Shown here piece after piece: positions 23,693 to 31,757 of a stretch of DNA of 54,524 nucleotides. Under the pieces are notes generated by a model, which searched no databases, was not told the origin of the DNA, and saw only the letters and a program-made list of their open reading frames with translations. Made by a program: the position numbers and the translations under genes. Numbering within the stretch: the stretch's first letter is position 1; each line of letters opens with the position of its first letter. This stretch comes from CAKSFT01 sp045544615. Its GTDB lineage: Bacteria; Bacillota; Clostridia; UBA1381. The DNA lies in contig JAZPZI010000029.1 of assembly GCA_045544615.1 (NCBI GenBank), positions 1-54,524 on the forward strand. The letters run 5' to 3'.

Positions 23693-25105
23693 TTACTTTC
23701 CTTTCCCTTCCAGGCACTCCCGAACGATTTCCCGTTCATTAAAATGCCGTTTTTCCTTGCCGATAATCTGATAATCCTCTGCACCCTTTCCTGCAAGAAG
23801 CAGAACATCTCCCGGCTTTGCAACCGCTATTGCGTGTGCGATTGCCTGTCTCCGGTCAGGGATTATCAAATAATCACCGTCGGTCTTTTTTATCCCGTCA
23901 TATATATCTCTTATAATTTGCATCTCGTCTTCGCATCTCGGGTTATCCGATGTTATGATGCTAAGGTCTGCATATCTACCCGAGATTTCGCCCATCACCG
24001 GCCGCTTTGTGCGGTCACGGTCGCCTCCGCAACCAAAGACAGTAATCACCCGTCCTCTTGCGATGCCCTTTAAGGTATGGATTACCTTCTCAAGCCCGTC
24101 GGGGGTATGGGCATAATCTATTATCACATCAAAATCCGCCTTGACATCGAGCCTCTCCATTCTGCCACTAACAGGGCTTGCTGAGCCGAGCGCTTCGGCT
24201 ATATCCGAAAGCTCAAACCCGAGCGATATCAGCACTCCTGCCGAGAGAAGTGAGTTATATACATTGAACCGTCCGACAAAGGGGCTTCCCACCCGCTCGG
24301 CTTTTCCGCCATATTCAAGAGTGAACAAGCTTCCGCCTGCAGTCATACTCACGGCAGTTGCAAGCAGGTCTGCATAGTGGCATCCGACCGACAGTTTGTC
24401 GCCTTTTATCGAGCCGAAAATTTCAGCACCGGTCGCATCGTCTACATTTATAACACTCGTTTTTGATTTTGAAAAAAGTTTTTTCTTCGCTTTTTTATAG
24501 TTCTCAAGGGTTTTATGAAAATCAAGATGGTCGTGGGAAAGATTCGAAAAGGCTCCCACCTCAAACTCAAGCCCCGATACCCTGTCGAGCTCGAGCGCGT
24601 GTGATGAAACCTCCATCACCGCGTACTCGGCACCAAGCTTTTCAAGCTCGGAGAGTATGCAATATAGCTCACAAAGCTTCGGAGTCGTCGGCGTTGATGA
24701 GAAAAGCTCAAGCTTTTTTCTCCCGAAATATACGCCGTTTGTCCCGATGAGTCCGACTCTCTTATTCATAAAAAGAAGTGCGTCTTTAATAAGATGGGTG
24801 ACGGTTGTCTTCCCATTCGTACCCGTCACCCCTATAATTTTCATCCGACTGCCATTTAAGTATTGTTTTTTCAGGGCCGAGCCAATGTCAAGATACCTTT
24901 CTTCTATCACCGGTACCGGTGCCTCAATCGGACGGTCCGCAATTATTGCAACCGCACCACGCCTTATAGCATCGGCAACATAGTCGGCACCGTCAAAGTT
25001 TTCGCCCTTTTGACAGAGAAAAACATTTCCCTTTTCTATCCTTTGTGAATTATCGCATATCCCTGTTATCGGAATATCCTCCCATATCCAGAGATTTCGG
25101 AACAA
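23693..25105 (-). CDS. murE: UDP-MurNAc-tripeptide synthetase (probably meso-DAP adding)
   Basis: Adds the third amino acid of the stem peptide. The protein has IIGVTGTNGKTTVTHL, STPTTPKLCELY, SNLSHDHLDFHKTL and the amino-acid specificity motif SDNPRCEDE; DNPR indicates meso-diaminopimelate. The start is uncertain: the given TTG at 25105 is the only ordinary start in frame, but its SD (AAAGGAAG, around 25128-25136) is more than 20 bases away. That SD is ideally spaced for an ATT at 25118-25120, which would add the residues IFASE. The shorter form gives 470 residues. It is preceded by a stem-loop covering the PBP stop codon. Confidence 0.93.
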   Translation of the reverse strand: MFRNLWIWEDIPITGICDNSQRIEKGNVFLCQKGENFDGADYVADAIRRGAVAIIADRPIEAPVPVIEERYLDIGSALKKQYLNGSRMKIIGVTGTNGKTTVTHLIKDALLFMNKRVGLIGTNGVYFGRKKLELFSSTPTTPKLCELYCILSELEKLGAEYAVMEVSSHALELDRVSGLEFEVGAFSNLSHDHLDFHKTLENYKKAKKKLFSKSKTSVINVDDATGAEIFGSIKGDKLSVGCHYADLLATAVSMTAGGSLFTLEYGGKAERVGSPFVGRFNVYNSLLSAGVLISLGFELSDIAEALGSASPVSGRMERLDVKADFDVIIDYAHTPDGLEKVIHTLKGIARGRVITVFGCGGDRDRTKRPVMGEISGRYADLSIITSDNPRCEDEMQIIRDIYDGIKKTDGDYLIIPDRRQAIAHAIAVAKPGDVLLLAGKGAEDYQIIGKEKRHFNEREIVRECLEGKGK

Positions 25106-25136
25106 TTCACTTGCAAAAATAGTATCTACTTCCTTT

Positions 25137-25168
25137 CAGACTAAATATGGTATCTTTCGTTTAGTCTG
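25137..25168 (-). promoter_or_regulatory. Stem-loop over the PBP stop codon, before murE
   Basis: CAGACTAAA (25137-25145) and TTTAGTCTG (25160-25168) form a perfect 9-bp stem with a 14-base loop. On the minus strand it contains the PBP stop TAA and is followed immediately by the AAAGGAAG ribosome binding site of murE, not by a T-run. It could stabilise the upstream mRNA or control murE translation. Confidence 0.5.
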
Positions 25169-27398
25169 TCGATTCATTTCTGAATTCCACACTGATTACG
25201 GTAGCAGGTGCAACGCTGTCCCCTGCCTTTATGCTCTGTTTTACCGCAACCGCACCGCTCGATGCCTGACCTGCACCTGCAACAGCAAAGTTCAGTCCGT
25301 ACTCCTCAAGCTCGGCACGTGCTGCCGAAACCGAAAGACCTGTAACATCAGGAACGGTTACAAAATTATCTTCAGGTATTTCATCGGTATAGATTATGAC
25401 GGTAGAGCCCGACATAATGCTGACACCAGGTTTCGGAAGCTGGTCTGCAACCTCGTCACCCTCTCCCTTGATTCTTACCTTAAAGCCTGCCTTGGTAATA
25501 GTATTTTTAGCCTCACTCACCGACATTCCTCTTACTTCAGGAACGGCGAATGATACTGTTTCTGCTTCGCTTTCTGTGTACTGTCTCTCAACACCCACAT
25601 ACTCGAGAATATCCTCGATAAGTGCACCTACGACAGGTGCTGCGATTGTTCCGCCGTAACGGACAGACACCTGCGGTTCATCCATCATGATAAGTACAAC
25701 AATTTCAGGGTCATCTGCAGGAGCAAAGCCGATAAATGATGCAATACGCTTATCGTTATTTCTTCCCTTTTCAGATGTACCTGTCTTTCCGCCAATTCTG
25801 AAGCCCGCAACATAGGCATTCTTACCCGAACCTGTCGGACTTGATACTACACCCTCGAGTATCTGCTTCATTATATCCGAGGTCTCTTTTGAGATAACCT
25901 TGTTTACAACCTCGGGCTGATAGCTCTTTAAAATTCCGCTTTCGTTTCTTATTTCCTTTACAATATGCGGTTTCATAAGGTCGCCGCCGTTTACTACTGC
26001 AGATACTGCCGACACAAGCTGAATCGGGGTAATACTGAAGCCCTGACCAAACGAACTTGTCGCAATATCGGTTTCGCTCATCTTGTTCTTATAATAGATA
26101 CTTCCCGACTCACCGATCAGCTCAACGCCTGTCTTTTCGGTAAATCCAAACGCCTTGAAGTATTCCATAAACTTTGTTGAGCCGACTCTCAATCCGAGGT
26201 CCATAAATACCGGGTTACATGAATTCCATACACCCTGGACAAAGCTCTGGGCTCCGTGGCCTTCGTGCTTATGGCATCGGATTGTTCTGTCTGCAACCTT
26301 TTTGTAGCCGCTACAGTAAAATCTTGATTCCAGGTCTACAACATTTTCCTCAAGTGCAATCGCCGCTGTTATAATCTTAAAGGTCGAACCCGGCTCGTAT
26401 GTGTCGGAAATCGCCTTGTTTCTCCACATCTTGTTTCTGATTGCGGCGATGGCGGCGTCCTTTTCTTCCTCATCGTCCGAATCATAGCCCGACAAAGTTC
26501 CGTTTTCGTCGATATCTATTGCATACTTCATAAACCTTTCGATATCGTATGGGCTATTCAGGTCAAAGTCGGGCTTTGATGCCATAGCAAGTATTTCACC
26601 CGTTTTCGGGTTCATAACAATACCTGCCGCACCCTCTTTGAGTTTTGATTCCAAAACCGCATTCTCAAGGTACTTTTCAAGCAAATGCTGCATTGTCTCG
26701 TCGATTGTCAGAACAACATCTGCACCCTTGTCTGCAAGGTCTATGTCCTCATATTCAAGGTCGATTGATGTGCCGCCTGCTGAGCCGAGTGCCTCGATAC
26801 TTCCGTTCTTGCCAAGCAATACATCATCGAAAGTTTTCTCAACTCCGTAAAGACCGTTATTGTCATACCCGGTGAAGCCTATAATCTGCGATGCGATACT
26901 ATATGAATAGTATCTTTTTGAGTCGGCCTCAAAATAAACACCGGAAAAAAGCTCTGCCATTTCCTTGTCGACCGAGCTATCTTTTAGTTTTCTTATTTTT
27001 TCACTTTCTTCTGCGCTGATTCTCTTTTTTATAACCTGATATCCCTTATCCTTAGTTACAAGGGCAAGGATTTCATCCCTGTCCATTCCGAGAATTTCTG
27101 CAAGCCTTTCCGAAACTACATACTGTGCTTTTTCTTCCTGCACCTTCTTCGGGTTACACACCAATGTGTCAACCGATGCACTCTTTGCAATCACCTTTCC
27201 GTTTCTGTCATAGATAGTGCCTCTGTTGGCGGTAACCGGAGTTTCTCTGGTCTGCTGTGCGAGTGCTTTTTCCTTCATCTCGCCGCCACGAATAAACTGC
27301 CAGTATGCAAGTCTTCCCGTTAAAATGACAAAAAGCACTCCAAAAAGTGCAAGTATCATCAGGCCTCGTTTACGCATTTTTCCTAAACCAAGTGCCAT
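25161..27398 (-). CDS. Class B penicillin-binding protein with two PASTA domains (SpoVD/FtsI type)
   Basis: A septal or cortex transpeptidase. The 745-residue protein has a short basic cytoplasmic start, one membrane span (about 12-30), a PBP dimerisation domain (about 50-220), and the transpeptidase domain with SxxK as STFK (338-341), SxN as SCN (393-395) and KTG (538-540). Two PASTA domains follow (about 620-680 and 681-740; VPEVRGMSVSEAK and VPDVTGLSVSAAR). In Firmicutes dcw clusters this slot holds spoVD or pbpB/ftsI; a PASTA tail occurs in both. It lies after the ftsL-like gene and before murE, and pairs functionally with the SEDS protein in the same operon. Confidence 0.93.
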   Translation of the reverse strand: MALGLGKMRKRGLMILALFGVLFVILTGRLAYWQFIRGGEMKEKALAQQTRETPVTANRGTIYDRNGKVIAKSASVDTLVCNPKKVQEEKAQYVVSERLAEILGMDRDEILALVTKDKGYQVIKKRISAEESEKIRKLKDSSVDKEMAELFSGVYFEADSKRYYSYSIASQIIGFTGYDNNGLYGVEKTFDDVLLGKNGSIEALGSAGGTSIDLEYEDIDLADKGADVVLTIDETMQHLLEKYLENAVLESKLKEGAAGIVMNPKTGEILAMASKPDFDLNSPYDIERFMKYAIDIDENGTLSGYDSDDEEEKDAAIAAIRNKMWRNKAISDTYEPGSTFKIITAAIALEENVVDLESRFYCSGYKKVADRTIRCHKHEGHGAQSFVQGVWNSCNPVFMDLGLRVGSTKFMEYFKAFGFTEKTGVELIGESGSIYYKNKMSETDIATSSFGQGFSITPIQLVSAVSAVVNGGDLMKPHIVKEIRNESGILKSYQPEVVNKVISKETSDIMKQILEGVVSSPTGSGKNAYVAGFRIGGKTGTSEKGRNNDKRIASFIGFAPADDPEIVVLIMMDEPQVSVRYGGTIAAPVVGALIEDILEYVGVERQYTESEAETVSFAVPEVRGMSVSEAKNTITKAGFKVRIKGEGDEVADQLPKPGVSIMSGSTVIIYTDEIPEDNFVTVPDVTGLSVSAARAELEEYGLNFAVAGAGQASSGAVAVKQSIKAGDSVAPATVISVEFRNESTD

Positions 27399-27431
27399 AA
27401 AATCATCCCTATCAAATTAACTGTGTATAAA

Positions 27432-27896
27432 TCAACCTATGCCAAAAATTCCTATAATATTCTTCTTTACTGCATTTGCCGCATTCGACATTCTGTTGCC
27501 TATGCTCTCCTTATCCGATGCTGTAACCTCGCACACATCCTCGCTTGTTACATTTATGTACACCTTCTGTCCCTGTTCAGGACGCTGCATATTGAGCTTT
27601 GACATTGCAATCGACTCAATCTCGTTTAAGTCAACGCTCTGCTCGAGTTCAAAATTCTTCTGTACCTCGACCGACTTCAATTCGTCAAGCTTTGATGTAA
27701 GTTCTTCTATCGCTTTACCGGTTTCATAAACCGCAACCTGCTTGGAAATCATGAAATACGCAGAAGCCGATACCAAAAGGGCACACAAAACAACCTTCCA
27801 GTTAAGCTTTTGCTTCGAAGGTTTATGAACTTTTTTAACCCTTTCTTCAACTATTTCTTCCGGCTCTAATTTATACGCCAAATTACCGTATTCCAA
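27432..27896 (-). CDS. FtsL-like septum formation initiator
   Basis: 154 residues: a basic cytoplasmic region, a membrane span at about 36-54 (VVLCALLVSASAYFMIS), an extracellular coiled-coil stretch (about 58-100) and a C-terminal tail. Sequence conservation in this family is low, and the call depends on topology, the LNEIESIAMSKLNMQRPEQGQ stretch typical of FtsL proteins, and position between rsmH and the class B PBP. FtsL links DivIB/FtsQ and DivIC/FtsB to the septal synthase. Confidence 0.8.
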   Translation of the reverse strand: MEYGNLAYKLEPEEIVEERVKKVHKPSKQKLNWKVVLCALLVSASAYFMISKQVAVYETGKAIEELTSKLDELKSVEVQKNFELEQSVDLNEIESIAMSKLNMQRPEQGQKVYINVTSEDVCEVTASDKESIGNRMSNAANAVKKNIIGIFGIG

Positions 27897-27917
27897 CCTT
27901 TAACACCTCGTTTATAT

Positions 27918-28850
27918 CTATAATTTTTCTGCAATTCTTAGTTTTGCGCTCTTGGAGCGTGAGTTTTCCGATAACTCCTCCTTGTCGGGAAGTACCGGTT
28001 TTCTGTTTATGATTTTTACCCGGGGAGTCTTGCCGCAAACACAAACCGGGAACTCCGGCGGGCAAGTACAACCCTTTGCCATATCCTGAAATACCTGTTT
28101 TACAATTCTGTCCTCAAGCGAATGGAATGTAATGATTGCAAGTCTTGCACCCGGCTTTAGTACGTCCAGAAAATCCCTTACAGCATTTTCCAGAATCCTC
28201 AGCTCACCGTTTACCTCTATTCTTATCGCCTGAAAAATTCTTTTTGCAGGATGCGAGCCCTCCTGCCTTGCTTTTTGCGGTATCGCCGCCTTTATCACAT
28301 CAACAAGCTCAAGCGTTGTTTTAATCGGTGCGATTTTTCTTTTCTCAACTATAAACTCCGCAACTCGCTTTGACCAGTTTTCCTCGCCGTATTCATAAAA
28401 AATCTTTGTGAGTTCGCCAACCGAATAGTTGTTGACCACCTCGTATGCACTGAGCTCGTTTTCACGGTTCATGCGCATATCAAGCGGTGCATCGTGCATA
28501 TAGCTGAATCCCCGCTCGGCATTGTCGAGCTGATAGGATGAAACACCAAGGTCCAGAACTGCACCGTCAATCTCTGCAATGTCAAGTGACTCCAATATAT
28601 CCTTAATCTCGCTGAAATTTCTGTTTACCTGTATAAATCTTCCGTCGTAATCTGCAAGTCTTGCCTTTGCCGCACGAATTGCTTCAATATCCTGGTCTAT
28701 TCCGATAAGTCTGATATCATCACGTCTTGATAGTATCTCGGCAGAATGTCCGCCTCCGCCCATTGTTCCGTCAACGTATATCCCGCCCGGTACAAAGTTC
28801 TGGGCATCAACCGTTTCTTTCAGCATTACCGAGTAATGTTTGAATTCCAT
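27918..28850 (-). CDS. rsmH: 16S rRNA (cytosine-1402 N4)-methyltransferase
   Basis: Methylates C1402 in the ribosomal P site. I start it at MEFKHYSVMLKETVD (28850), preceded by GGGAAAGGA; the upstream ATG has no SD and lacks family similarity. About 310 residues. Motifs: YVDGTMGGGGHSAEIL (SAM loop), GAVLDLGVSSYQLD, GFSYMHDAPLDMRM, KRIFQAIRIEVNGEL and ITFHSLEDRIVKQ. It lies between mraZ and ftsL as in almost all dcw clusters. Confidence 0.97.
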   Translation of the reverse strand: MEFKHYSVMLKETVDAQNFVPGGIYVDGTMGGGGHSAEILSRRDDIRLIGIDQDIEAIRAAKARLADYDGRFIQVNRNFSEIKDILESLDIAEIDGAVLDLGVSSYQLDNAERGFSYMHDAPLDMRMNRENELSAYEVVNNYSVGELTKIFYEYGEENWSKRVAEFIVEKRKIAPIKTTLELVDVIKAAIPQKARQEGSHPAKRIFQAIRIEVNGELRILENAVRDFLDVLKPGARLAIITFHSLEDRIVKQVFQDMAKGCTCPPEFPVCVCGKTPRVKIINRKPVLPDKEELSENSRSKSAKLRIAEKL

Positions 28851-28887
28851 GGCTTGTCCTTTCCCTGAAACTTTAACAGTCAACTCA

Positions 28888-29325
28888 TCAGAAGTTCAAA
28901 TTGAATTTTCTCATACCCTCACGGATATTTTCCGCACTGTTGACACTTCTTGCACCAAAGCTTTCTGCTGACCAGATTTCGATTTTGGTATTGACACCAA
29001 TCAGAACAATATCCTTTTTGAGGCCTGCACAATTAAGCAAATCCTCGGTAAGAGGAATTCTTCCCTGCTTGTCCACCTCAAAGCTGTCGGCACTTGCAAA
29101 GAAATCTCTGTGGAACTGTGCCGCAAACTCATCGGTTGTTATCGGGAGCTGACGCATAACCTCTGCAATATTTTCCCATTCCTGTTCGGTATAGAGGTTA
29201 AGGCAATTTTCAAAAGGCGCTTTTGTAATATATACTACGCCTTCAATTTTATCTCTCAGCTTTGCCGGGAGAACAAATCTGCCTCTATCGTCTAACTGAC
29301 GGCTATGCTTACCAACAAACGACAT
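28888..29325 (-). CDS. mraZ: Transcriptional regulator MraZ
   Basis: AbrB-like DNA-binding protein that represses its own dcw operon. 145 residues with two MraZ/SpoVT-AbrB repeats: KHSRQLDDRGRFVLPAKLRDKI near the N-terminus and SFEVDKQGRIPLTEDLLNCAGL in the second half. It is the first gene of the operon, preceded by a sigma-A promoter and a phased series of GG-containing boxes that may be its own operator. Confidence 0.96.
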   Translation of the reverse strand: MSFVGKHSRQLDDRGRFVLPAKLRDKIEGVVYITKAPFENCLNLYTEQEWENIAEVMRQLPITTDEFAAQFHRDFFASADSFEVDKQGRIPLTEDLLNCAGLKKDIVLIGVNTKIEIWSAESFGARSVNSAENIREGMRKFNLNF

Positions 29326-29389
29326 TACAAAAACACCTTCCTTTCCTCACATATCATTTCAAGTCAAATCGGTGGGTTTTGTGCTCATT

Positions 29390-29429
29390 TTTCTACCAAA
29401 ACACTCCAATTTGCTCCTATACGTTCCCA
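29390..29429 (-). promoter_or_regulatory. Likely MraZ operator: four boxes with a 10-base period
   Basis: Immediately downstream of the mraZ -10 box the minus strand reads as four contiguous ten-base blocks: TGGGAACGTA, TAGGAGCAAA, TTGGAGTGTT, TTGGTAGAAA, each with GG at the same register. E. coli MraZ binds TGGG boxes spaced by a helical turn, so this is a plausible autorepression site overlapping the transcription start. Boxes after the first deviate from TGGG, hence moderate confidence. Confidence 0.5.
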
Positions 29430-29457
29430 TTATACACTATACAAACCAATTTTGCAA
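29429..29457 (-). promoter_or_regulatory. Promoter of the dcw operon
   Basis: On the minus strand TTGCAA (29452-29457), 17-base spacer, TATAAT (29429-29434). The -10 overlaps the first proposed MraZ box by one base. The roughly 230 bases between here and the M18 promoter are very AT-rich with many A/T tracts and no ORF. Confidence 0.7.
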
Positions 29458-29671
29458 TATTTTTTTGAAAATTTTTAAAAATTTTTTACGGAATTTTTTA
29501 TTTTAATTACAAAACAACAATATTTTGTGGCCAAATATGCAATTTTTTATATAAATCACTATAAATTGTGCCAAATTTTACCCAACAATACCCGATTTTT
29601 GATTTTTTGTATGTAATCTTAGTGTAATAATCGGAAAATTTTCAAACAAATTCTCAATATTCAAATTTTTA

Positions 29672-29700
29672 TTGAAAAAATTTCAAAAAAATGATATACT
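29672..29700 (+). promoter_or_regulatory. Promoter of the M18 aminopeptidase gene
   Basis: TTGAAA (29672-29677), 17-base spacer, TATACT (29695-29700), about 40 bases before the start codon. Confidence 0.7.
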
Positions 29701-29739
29701 ATATAAGGATGATTTATCATCGGCAAAGGAGGCAATATT

Positions 29740-31146
29740 ATGACAGATAAAGAACTGTATGAAAAACTGTCCTATAAGCAAAAGGACGTTTATGAAAATC
29801 TTGAAGACAAGGACATAAAAGAAATGCTCGACCTATGCGAGGACTACAAAAAGTTCCTCGACGACGGCAAGACCGAGCGTGAATGTGTCAAAATCTCCGA
29901 GCAGATGGCAAGAGAAAACGGTTTCCGTGAGATTTCCGAATTTGACAGCTTAAAAGCAGGAGATAAGGTATATATCATAAACCGCAAAAAGAATATTCTG
30001 CTTGCAGTAATCGGTGAGGAGGATATTGTAAACGGTACAAACATAATCGGTGCACACATCGATTCGCCACGCCTTGACTTAAAGCAGAATCCGCTTTATG
30101 AAAGCAATGGCATGGCACTTTTTAAAACACACTATTACGGCGGAATCAAGAAGTATCAGTGGACAGCAATTCCGCTTGCCCTGCACGGTGTGGTATTCAC
30201 CCGTGACGGTGAGGAAATCGAAATCTGCATCGGTGAAAAGGACACAGACCCTGTTTTCTGCATCTCCGACCTTCTTCCGCATCTTGCAGTTGACCAGATG
30301 AGCAAGAAGATGACCGAAGGCGTAACAGGCGAGGACCTCAATATCTTAATCGGCGGAATGGGCGTAAAGAGCGAGGATGTTACCGAGAAGGTGAAGTTTA
30401 AAATCCTTTCAATTTTAAATACCCTCTATGGCATCCGTGAGGCAGATTTCTTGAGTGCCGAGCTTGAGGTTGTTCCTGCATTCAAGGCAAGAAATGTCGG
30501 TCTTGACGAAAGCTTTATCGGTGCTTACGGTCAGGACGACAGAGTTTGTGCATTCACATCGCTAAAGAGTATCTTTGATATCAAACCGCCAAAGCGTACA
30601 GCGTTATGCCTTTTGGTAGATAAGGAAGAAATCGGCTCGACAGGCAACACAGGTATGCTCTCAAGATTTTTCGAGATGGCTCTGGCAGAAATCGTTGCAA
30701 AATGCAAGGGTGCCTGCGATATGCTTACATTAAATAAGGTAATAACAAATTCTGCCTGCCTCTCATCAGATGTAGGCGCTGCATACGACCCGAACTATGA
30801 GAGCCCATTTGAAAAGAGAAACTCTGCTTTTGCAGGACACGGTATGGTTTTGATGAAATATACAGGCTCGAGAGGAAAATCAGGTGCAAGCGATGCTTCG
30901 GCAGAGTTTGTTCACGAGATAACTTCGATTCTTGATAATAACGGTGTTATCTGGCAGACAGCCGAGCTCGGCAAGGTCGACCACGGTGGCGGCGGAACAA
31001 TCGCTATGTATGTGGCAAATCTTAATATGGATGTTATCGACTGCGGTGTGCCGGTTCTGAGCATGCACTCACCGTTCGAAGTTACCGCAAAGGGCGATGT
31101 CTATATGGCGTATAAAACATATCTTGCATTTCTTAAGGATAGATAA
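29740..31146 (+). CDS. M18-family metallo-aminopeptidase
   Basis: A cytoplasmic two-zinc aminopeptidase, expected to cut acidic or neutral N-terminal residues. 468 residues. The metal-site motifs are in order: IIGAHIDSPRLDLK (His), GQDDRVCAFTSL (bridging Asp), KEEIGSTGNTGM (Glu pair), SSDVGAAYDPNYE (Asp) and DHGGGGTIAMY (C-terminal His). The start follows GGAGG at good spacing. It is monocistronic with its own promoter, divergent from mraZ. Often annotated apeB in Clostridia. Confidence 0.93.
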   Translation: MTDKELYEKLSYKQKDVYENLEDKDIKEMLDLCEDYKKFLDDGKTERECVKISEQMARENGFREISEFDSLKAGDKVYIINRKKNILLAVIGEEDIVNGTNIIGAHIDSPRLDLKQNPLYESNGMALFKTHYYGGIKKYQWTAIPLALHGVVFTRDGEEIEICIGEKDTDPVFCISDLLPHLAVDQMSKKMTEGVTGEDLNILIGGMGVKSEDVTEKVKFKILSILNTLYGIREADFLSAELEVVPAFKARNVGLDESFIGAYGQDDRVCAFTSLKSIFDIKPPKRTALCLLVDKEEIGSTGNTGMLSRFFEMALAEIVAKCKGACDMLTLNKVITNSACLSSDVGAAYDPNYESPFEKRNSAFAGHGMVLMKYTGSRGKSGASDASAEFVHEITSILDNNGVIWQTAELGKVDHGGGGTIAMYVANLNMDVIDCGVPVLSMHSPFEVTAKGDVYMAYKTYLAFLKDR

Positions 31147-31173
31147 TCAACTTGTAGGAAATTGTAGGAAATT

Positions 31174-31226
31174 GTAGGGAACGGATTCATCCGTTCCGTT
31201 TCGGAATGCATAAATGCATTCCCTAC
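31174..31226. repeat. 53-bp double-palindrome element, copy 1
   Basis: GTAGGG at the left and CCCTAC at the right enclose two internal palindromes, GGAACGGAT/ATCCGTTCC and GGAATGCAT/ATGCATTCC, so the RNA or single strand can fold as a three-way junction. A second copy lies at 47192-47244. Just before it TTGTAGGAAA is repeated nearly three times (31152-31182). No coding content. Confidence 0.8.
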
Positions 31227-31263
31227 GATTTTCACCCTATCCCCTCAAGGAAACAACCAAAAA

Positions 31264-31291
31264 AACATCCCGCACTATGTTTAGTGCGGGA
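31264..31291. terminator. Bidirectional terminator between the M18 and SASP genes
   Basis: CCCGCACTA (31269-31277) pairs with TAGTGCGGG (31282-31290). On the plus strand ATATTTTTC follows; on the minus strand ATGTTTTTTT follows. It ends both convergent transcripts. Confidence 0.85.
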
Positions 31292-31311
31292 TATTTTTCT
31301 TTTTAAAAAAC

Positions 31312-31491
31312 TTATCTTGACTTCTTTTCGTAGTCTTCGATCATCTTTTTAACCATCTGTCCGCCGATAGAGCCTGCCTGCTTTGAAGTAAGGTCACCGT
31401 TGTAACCTTGCTTAAGTGTAACACCCACTTCGTTTGCAGCTTCCATCTTAACGTTTTCCAATGCTTTCTTTGTTTCTTTGTTTCTAGCCAT
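31312..31491 (-). CDS. Alpha/beta-type small acid-soluble spore protein
   Basis: Coats and protects spore DNA. The 59-residue protein starts MARNKETKKALENVKMEAAN and contains the two SASP signatures: KMEAANEVGV with the GPR-protease-like Glu/Val region (here no EIA form but equivalent position) and SKQAGSIGGQMVKKMI near the C-terminus. GGAGGAAAG stands before the ATG. The upstream region carries a possible sigma-G promoter and an 8-bp leader stem (TGTAATCC/GGATTACA, 31519-31542). This gene is the best evidence that the organism forms endospores. Confidence 0.93.
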   Translation of the reverse strand: MARNKETKKALENVKMEAANEVGVTLKQGYNGDLTSKQAGSIGGQMVKKMIEDYEKKSR

Positions 31492-31544
31492 TTTTGCTTT
31501 CCTCCATCAATCTTTTTGTAATCCACACTTTCGGATTACACTTC

Positions 31545-31573
31545 TATTTTGCCACACTCTTAAAGTTATATTC
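31545..31573 (-). promoter_or_regulatory. Possible sigma-G (forespore) promoter of the SASP gene
   Basis: On the minus strand GAATA (31569-31573), 17-base spacer, CAAAATA (31545-31551). This resembles the sigma-G consensus GHATR-N17/18-CATWMTA with one mismatch in the -10, and no sigma-A promoter is seen. Expected for a SASP gene. Confidence 0.5.
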
Positions 31574-31607
31574 TTTTAAATTTTTTCCAAAAGAGTAAAT
31601 TTTTCTA

Positions 31608-31636
31608 TTGACAAATAAGACTTGCTATGTTAGAAT
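31608..31636 (+). promoter_or_regulatory. Promoter of tRNA-Glu
   Basis: TTGACA (31608-31613), 17-base spacer, TAGAAT (31631-31636), 14 bases before the mature tRNA. Confidence 0.8.
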
Positions 31637-31649
31637 ATTTAAGTAATCT

Positions 31650-31724
31650 GGCCCGTTGGTCAAGCGGTTAAGACTCCGCCCTCTCACGGCGGCGACAAGG
31701 GTTCGATTCCCTTACGGGTCACCA
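31650..31724 (+). tRNA. tRNA-Glu, anticodon CUC
   Basis: Folds as a cloverleaf: acceptor GGCCCGT with ACGGGTC, T-arm with GGTTCGATTCC, anticodon stem CCGCC/GGCGG around the loop CTCTCAC, giving anticodon CUC for GAG codons. CCA is encoded (31722-31724). It is a single-gene transcription unit with its own promoter and a terminator three bases downstream. Confidence 0.95.
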
Positions 31725-31726
31725 AA

Positions 31727-31757
31727 AAACGACAAGTTCCAACTTGTCGTTTTTTTA
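31727..31757 (+). terminator. Terminator of tRNA-Glu
   Basis: ACGACAAGTT (31729-31738) pairs with AACTTGTCGT (31741-31750), followed by seven T. Confidence 0.9.

Noticed and set aside
29458..29671. Replication origin in the AT-rich gap between mraZ and the M18 gene
   Set aside because: Very AT-rich, but no cluster of DnaA boxes and no dnaA/dnaN genes nearby.
31341..31526. 61-residue minus-strand ORF
   Set aside because: Other frame of the SASP gene; the SASP reading has the SD, the signatures and the terminator.
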